A stretch of DNA of 9,862 nucleotides, from positions 1 through 9,862 of the forward strand of contig JAISDF010000128.1 in NCBI GenBank assembly GCA_031265025.1. Direction: 5' to 3'. The translations under genes and the position numbers were made by a program. Of the stretch, positions 7,721-9,862 are shown in pieces (position 1 is the stretch's first letter; the number at the start of each line of letters is the position of its first letter). The notes beneath the pieces are model-generated. The model saw nothing but the letters and a program-made list of their open reading frames with translations. It was not told the DNA's origin and made no database searches. Source of the stretch: Spirochaetaceae bacterium. GTDB lineage: Bacteria > Spirochaetota > Spirochaetia > Treponematales > Breznakiellaceae.

Positions 7721-8122
7721 ATGAGCTTTATACTCGAAGTTCACACCCCCACGCGGCTCTTTTTTTCCGGTTTGGTGGAGGCTGTGGTAACCACCCTCAT
7801 GGACGGCGAGGTCGGGGTTTACGCAAATCATTCGCCCTTTACCGCCCCCGTGGTAACGGGGATTCTCAGGATAAAGGATGAAAAGGGCCTCTGGAAAGAG
7901 GCCTTCATTACCGACGGCATTCTTGAGGTAAAGAGATCCCGCACCGTGCTCCTCACCGAGCATGCCGAGTGGCCCGGCGAAATCGATGTCGCGCGGGCGG
8001 AAGAGGCCATGCGGAACGCGCTGGCCGTTCTTGAAGCGGGGGCGTTCAGGTTTGAGACCGAAAGCGCCAGGGCCAAACTCAAACGGGCCAGGACAAGGCT
8101 CACGATAGCGAAGAAAATGTAA
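7721..8122 (+). CDS. atpC: F-type ATP synthase subunit epsilon
   Basis: Epsilon sits at the foot of gamma and can lock the enzyme against wasteful ATP hydrolysis. The 133-residue protein has the N-terminal beta-sandwich (MSFILEVHTPTRLFFSG, GEVGVYANHSPF, a conserved pattern around residues 26-37) and a full C-terminal helical hairpin (EIDVARAEEAM, then a second helix with AKLKRARTRL), so the inhibitory domain is not truncated. The ATG lies one base after the atpD stop and has no strong ribosome binding site of its own, so translation should be coupled to atpD. The longer frame from 7631 overlaps atpD and is rejected. It is the last gene of the operon. Confidence 0.96.
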   Translation: MSFILEVHTPTRLFFSGLVEAVVTTLMDGEVGVYANHSPFTAPVVTGILRIKDEKGLWKEAFITDGILEVKRSRTVLLTEHAEWPGEIDVARAEEAMRNALAVLEAGAFRFETESARAKLKRARTRLTIAKKM

Positions 8123-8132
8123 GCGTATCCGG

Positions 8133-8201
8133 CCCCGGACAGGGGAATTCCGCCTGAAGGCTCAAGTCTTTTCAGGAATTGCCCGCCGGGGACTCCTTTT
8201 T
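8133..8201 (+). terminator. Probable atp operon terminator (long imperfect hairpin)
   Basis: In the + direction CCCCGG (8133-8138) pairs with CCGGGG (8186-8191), GGG (8142-8144) with CCC (8182-8184), AATTCC (8146-8151) with GGAATT (8175-8180) and TGAA (8155-8158) with TTCA (8171-8174), with small internal loops and a 12-base apical loop. TTTTT follows at 8197-8201, with more T-rich sequence beyond. It begins 11 bases after atpC ends. The T-rich part also encodes the lysine tail of a convergent small gene, so the T-run alone is weak evidence. Confidence 0.55.
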
Positions 8202-8288
8202 CTTGTTCTTTTTCTCTTCCCGTTTTTCTTTCAACGTTTTTTGGGGAGCCTTTTTTGTTTCTTTTTTATGCATAATATGTTCGCCCAT
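8172..8288 (-). CDS. Small lysine-rich protein, 38 residues
   Basis: The reading frame starts at ATG 8288 and ends at TGA 8174-8172. GGGAGGA lies five bases upstream of the ATG, among the best ribosome binding sites in the window. The protein begins MGEHIMHKKETKKAPQK and continues with a run dominated by Lys, Glu and Arg (LKEKREEKKNKKKE) before ending SPAGNS. It has no membrane segment or signal peptide and should be a soluble, highly basic, probably helical or disordered peptide. It lies 38 bases downstream of the zinc-ribbon gene on the same strand and probably shares its promoter. Function unknown; RNA, DNA or ribosome binding would fit its charge. It converges on atpC, and its 3' end overlaps the predicted atp terminator. 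The ribosome binding site is the strongest evidence. Confidence 0.65.
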   Translation of the reverse strand: MGEHIMHKKETKKAPQKTLKEKREEKKNKKKESPAGNS

Positions 8289-8326
8289 GAGTATCCTCCC
8301 ATGCAAAACCGGTTATGACCGGAGAA

Positions 8327-8539
8327 CTATCTCTGGTTATAATCCCGTGCCCTTTCAAGGCAGTTCTTACATAATGTTGTTTTCTTTGACCGCAGCTTTT
8401 TGCCGCAGCGGGGGCATCTGCCTTCTTTTTTCCGTGAGGCGTACTTTTTCCGCCTCAGCTTATTGACCTCGTCCCGGTGATTCTCAAGAAAACGCTGTTG
8501 CCGCAGACGGTTCGCTTCTTTCTCTGCTTTTGTTGACAT
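8327..8539 (-). CDS. Small basic zinc-ribbon protein, 70 residues
   Basis: The N-terminal half is a highly charged helix (KAEKEANRLRQQRFLENHRDE, residues 4-24, then KLRRKKYASRKK). The C-terminal half has two cysteine pairs, C42-P-R-C45 and C57-K-N-C60, separated by eleven residues, a pattern that binds one zinc ion in zinc-ribbon folds. Overall charge is strongly positive, suggesting nucleic-acid binding. Similar stand-alone or N-terminal CxxC modules occur in phage and mobile-element proteins, sometimes next to HNH nucleases, but no nuclease residues are seen here. A well-formed promoter precedes it (8589-8561). AGGAG lies ten bases from the ATG, a little far. The 38-residue lysine-rich gene follows and is probably co-transcribed. 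I do not recognise a named family. Confidence 0.8.
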   Translation of the reverse strand: MSTKAEKEANRLRQQRFLENHRDEVNKLRRKKYASRKKEGRCPRCGKKLRSKKTTLCKNCLERARDYNQR

Positions 8540-8560
8540 TTCCGTGTTTCTCCTGGAAGT

Positions 8561-8589
8561 AGTATACTACAGCTATCCGTTAGATGCAA
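8561..8589 (-). promoter_or_regulatory. Predicted promoter of the zinc-ribbon/Lys-rich unit, with palindrome
   Basis: On the minus strand TTGCAT (8589-8584) is followed after 17 bases by TATACT (8566-8561). The -10 lies inside a perfect 12-base palindrome, GTAGTATACTAC (8559-8570), which could also bind a regulator. Transcription would start near 8554, leaving a leader of about 15 bases. Confidence 0.7.
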
Positions 8590-8629
8590 TAATAAATTCA
8601 AACAATTCTAATATTTGAAACCGCCCCAA

Positions 8630-8665
8630 AAGAAAAAGCCGCCCGTTTTTGGACAGCTTTTTCTT
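8630..8665 (-). terminator. Intrinsic terminator of the first FMN lipoprotein gene
   Basis: AAGAAAAAGC (8630-8639) and GCTTTTTCTT (8656-8665) pair perfectly. On minus-strand RNA the stem extends by five more pairs including two G-U pairs, to 15 pairs with a six-base loop and a U-rich 3' arm. On + strand RNA the same two positions would be C-A mismatches, so the structure favours minus-strand transcripts. It starts eight bases after the gene's stop codon. Confidence 0.8.
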
Positions 8666-8672
8666 GCGGGTT

Positions 8673-9026
8673 TTAGTTCCCTATCTTGCCGATAGCTTCC
8701 CTGGCCGCGGTCTTAATGGCCTGCGACGTAACCGAAGCGCCGGACAACGAGTCCACATCGGCCGAATTCGCCGTGATGATGCTGCCGGGGAGAATGTCAA
8801 TGGCCCTGCTCCCTATGCCCTGGGTTTCGCCGGGACCGTCCGCTTCGACACTGGTGATTTTTCCGTTACTGATAGTTACCGTAACGTTGACCGGGCCGCC
8901 GAAGCCCTGGGCGGTGGCGCTCGCGGTCCCCGACGGGCCGCCGACGCTGCCGCCGGTACTCGCACAGGAAACCATGACAAACGTCAAAGCGGCCAGCATA
9001 CCGGCCAGTAAAGCTGCTCTTTTCAT
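8673..9026 (-). CDS. FMN-binding domain lipoprotein (flavinylated), 117 residues
   Basis: The protein is a minimal FMN_bind domain, the module found in NqrC and RnfG. The N-terminus is a lipoprotein signal (MKRAALLAGMLAALTFVMVSC) with the modified cysteine at C21, followed by a Gly/Ser/Thr linker. The domain then runs from about residue 40, with GFGGPVNVTVTI and the motif DSLSGASVT (92-100), which fits the flavinylation pattern Dxx[ST]GA[ST]xT; FMN would be attached to T100 by an ApbE/Ftp-type transferase. The product should be a membrane-anchored, extracytoplasmic electron carrier. I chose ATG 9026 because AAGGA lies five bases upstream and the signal peptide starts there; a longer frame from 9068 adds a non-signal leader. 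It is a paralogue of the gene at 9255-9710 but has its own promoter and terminator. Confidence 0.88.
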   Translation of the reverse strand: MKRAALLAGMLAALTFVMVSCASTGGSVGGPSGTASATAQGFGGPVNVTVTISNGKITSVEADGPGETQGIGSRAIDILPGSIITANSADVDSLSGASVTSQAIKTAAREAIGKIGN

Positions 9027-9073
9027 CTGAATCCTTCCATAAAAAAGACTGAATTTGTGCATAAGCACGATTT

Positions 9074-9102
9074 ATTGTAGCCTTTTCTCGGTGTTGTGTA
9101 AA
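9074..9102 (-). promoter_or_regulatory. Predicted promoter of the 117-residue FMN lipoprotein gene
   Basis: On the minus strand TTTACA (9102-9097) is followed after 17 bases by TACAAT (9079-9074), giving a leader of about 40 bases before the ATG at 9026. Confidence 0.5.
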
Positions 9103-9137
9103 CTGCCCAAAATCCGGCATACGACCTTTTCAGGGGG

Positions 9138-9168
9138 CAAAAAAGGGGCTCCGTTTTTGCGGAGCCCC
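9138..9168 (-). terminator. Strong intrinsic terminator of the second FMN lipoprotein gene
   Basis: Read on the minus strand, GGGGCTCCG pairs with CGGAGCCCC (a perfect nine-pair stem, + positions 9145-9153 and 9160-9168) around a six-base loop, followed at once by six T (9144-9139). This separates the two lipoprotein genes into independent transcripts. Confidence 0.9.
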
Positions 9169-9181
9169 GGAGGAAAGAAAG

Positions 9182-9250
9182 GAGAAGGCGAAGAGAGTTG
9201 TTTCGCCTCTCATAATGCCCGTTTCAGAACCAGCCGGGTCGGCGGCTGGT
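9182..9250 (-). other. Two further stem-loops in the 3' region of the FMN gene
   Basis: Between the stop codon at 9255 and the strong terminator are two more inverted repeats. ACCAGCCG/CGGCTGGT (9229-9236/9243-9250) is a perfect eight-pair stem. GAG-A-AGGCGAA/TTCGCCTCTC (9182-9192/9202-9211) is a ten-pair stem with one bulge, followed on the minus strand by a pyrimidine tract. They may stabilise the 3' end of the message or act as back-up terminators. Confidence 0.5.
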
Positions 9251-9254
9251 CCTG

Positions 9255-9710
9255 TCAACGGGCAAGATCACCGTCGGTTAGCCCGGCTTTACCCAGGGCC
9301 TTGGCCGCCGCTTCCAGAACGGCCCGGCTGGTAGAAGTTGCGCCAGTAATTGTATCTACTACAATCGAATTGGCCGTCACTATCGCTCCGGGCAGATTGT
9401 CCAGAGCACGGGTACCTATACCTACAGTTTCAGCATTACCGGTAACAACAGCAGAAATGATAACCCTCTCTCTTATCTCCAGGGTAACTTCTACGACACC
9501 TCCAAAGCCCATAGCTATACCTGTATAGGGGCCGGGTCCCGGATTTGGTTCAATAATTACTGTCGGATCAATGTGTATGACCTCCGGTGGAGGAGCCGGA
9601 GTGGAAGGAGTGAACGGAATTTCGACCCACGCCGCACTGGGCGGATTTTGCGCACATCCGAACAAAATGATGGCTAGAACCAAAAGTAGTACAATTTCTG
9701 TTTTTTTCAT
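9255..9710 (-). CDS. FMN-binding domain lipoprotein (flavinylated), 151 residues
   Basis: The N-terminus is a typical lipoprotein signal (MKKTEIVLLLVLAIILFGC) with the modified cysteine at C19, followed by a long Pro-rich spacer (about residues 20-62) that would hold the domain away from the membrane. The FMN_bind domain follows, with GFGGVVEVTLEI and the flavinylation motif DTITGATST (119-127); FMN is expected on T127, placed there by an ApbE/Ftp-type transferase encoded elsewhere. AAGGAG lies about eight bases upstream of the ATG. The domain aligns without large gaps to that of the 117-residue neighbour (shared GFGG, GIG.RA.D.LPG.I.TANS and SGA/TGA motif), so the two arose by duplication. 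The longer Pro-rich spacer and the variant core suggest the copies have diverged. Probably an extracytoplasmic electron carrier. Confidence 0.9.
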   Translation of the reverse strand: MKKTEIVLLLVLAIILFGCAQNPPSAAWVEIPFTPSTPAPPPEVIHIDPTVIIEPNPGPGPYTGIAMGFGGVVEVTLEIRERVIISAVVTGNAETVGIGTRALDNLPGAIVTANSIVVDTITGATSTSRAVLEAAAKALGKAGLTDGDLAR

Positions 9711-9753
9711 TAATAGCTCTCCTTAATTGATATTGGATTTTTGCAAAGGAACA

Positions 9754-9781
9754 ACCCGGACAGTTTAAAACCAGTCCGGGT
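9754..9781 (-). terminator. Probable terminator after the FAD-protein gene
   Basis: ACCCGGAC (9754-9761) and GTCCGGGT (9774-9781) form a perfect eight-pair stem with a 12-base loop, 21 bases after the stop codon of the gene at the right edge. On the minus strand it is followed by TTGTTCCTTTG, an imperfect T-tract. Confidence 0.55.
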
Positions 9782-9802
9782 AATTTTACATCAAGTCTGA
9801 TA

Positions 9803-9862
9803 CTACCCTCTGACTACCGCTTCGCGACCGGCGATATAGCCCTGAGTAAGACAGCGGGCCAG
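9803..9862 (-). CDS. C-terminal 19 residues of a probable FAD-binding oxidoreductase
   Basis: A minus-strand frame is open from the right edge to TAG at 9805-9803, ending LARCLTQGYIAGREAVVRG. The 'GyIAGreAv' tail resembles the C-terminal FGRIAGENAA-type helix of fumarate-reductase-like flavoproteins (FAD_binding_2 family), which often accompany FMN_bind domains. A hairpin terminator follows. Only 19 residues are visible, so both the gene call and the family rest on the tail motif, the stop-terminator spacing and the neighbouring FMN lipoproteins. Confidence 0.5.
   Translation of the reverse strand: MARCLTQGYIAGREAVVRG

Noticed and set aside
8309..8322. CCGG-TTATGA-CCGG hairpin between the zinc-ribbon and Lys-rich genes
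   Set aside because: Only four pairs with no T-run; too weak to call a terminator or processing site.
9027..9068. Longer start for the 117-residue FMN lipoprotein
   Set aside because: The 14 added residues come before the lipoprotein signal peptide, and the ATG at 9026 has a good AAGGA ribosome binding site.

Overview
The window is dominated by a complete eight-gene F-type ATP synthase operon on the + strand (1841-8122), in the order atpB-atpE-atpF-atpH-atpA-atpG-atpD-atpC (subunits a, c, b, delta, alpha, gamma, beta, epsilon). The genes are tightly packed, with 1- and 4-base overlaps and mostly short gaps. All recognisable catalytic and coupling residues are present, so the machine looks complete and functional. 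The DNA is moderately GC-rich. Small lipoproteins with relaxed lipoboxes, the FMN-binding proteins, the small Lys-rich and zinc-ribbon proteins and the beta-repeat protein together suggest a spirochete, perhaps a Treponema relative of the insect-gut type. That assignment is inference from style and remembered families, not proven by any sequence here.

Layout. 1-756 is the 3' part of a gene for a repeat-containing, probably exported beta-sandwich protein. 757-1025 has no gene but holds a cluster of stem-loops. 1026-1751 is a minus-strand vapBC-type toxin-antitoxin module with its own terminator, promoter and candidate operator. The 153-base divergent region 1688-1840 carries the vapBC promoter on one strand and the atp promoter on the other. 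1841-8122 is the atp operon, with a probable intrinsic terminator at 8133-8201. From 8172 to the end everything is on the minus strand: a two-gene unit (70-residue zinc-ribbon protein, then a 38-residue lysine-rich protein at 8172-8288 found here by reading the sequence), then two separate paralogous FMN-binding lipoprotein genes (8673-9026 and 9255-9710), then the last 19 codons of a gene whose C-terminus looks like that of a FAD-binding oxidoreductase.

How the parts relate. The ATP synthase couples ion flow through the a/c ring to ATP synthesis or hydrolysis in alpha3beta3gamma. Ligand residues in subunit c argue for protons rather than sodium. The two lipoproteins each carry a textbook flavinylation motif (Dxx[ST]GA[ST]xT), so they are probably loaded with covalent FMN by an ApbE/Ftp-type transferase encoded elsewhere and act in electron transfer outside the cytoplasmic membrane, perhaps with the FAD protein at the right edge. 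Predicted promoters for vapBC, atp and the zinc-ribbon unit share the same -35 hexamer, TTGCAT, at 16-17 bases from the -10. No tRNA, rRNA, CRISPR array or recognisable insertion sequence was seen.
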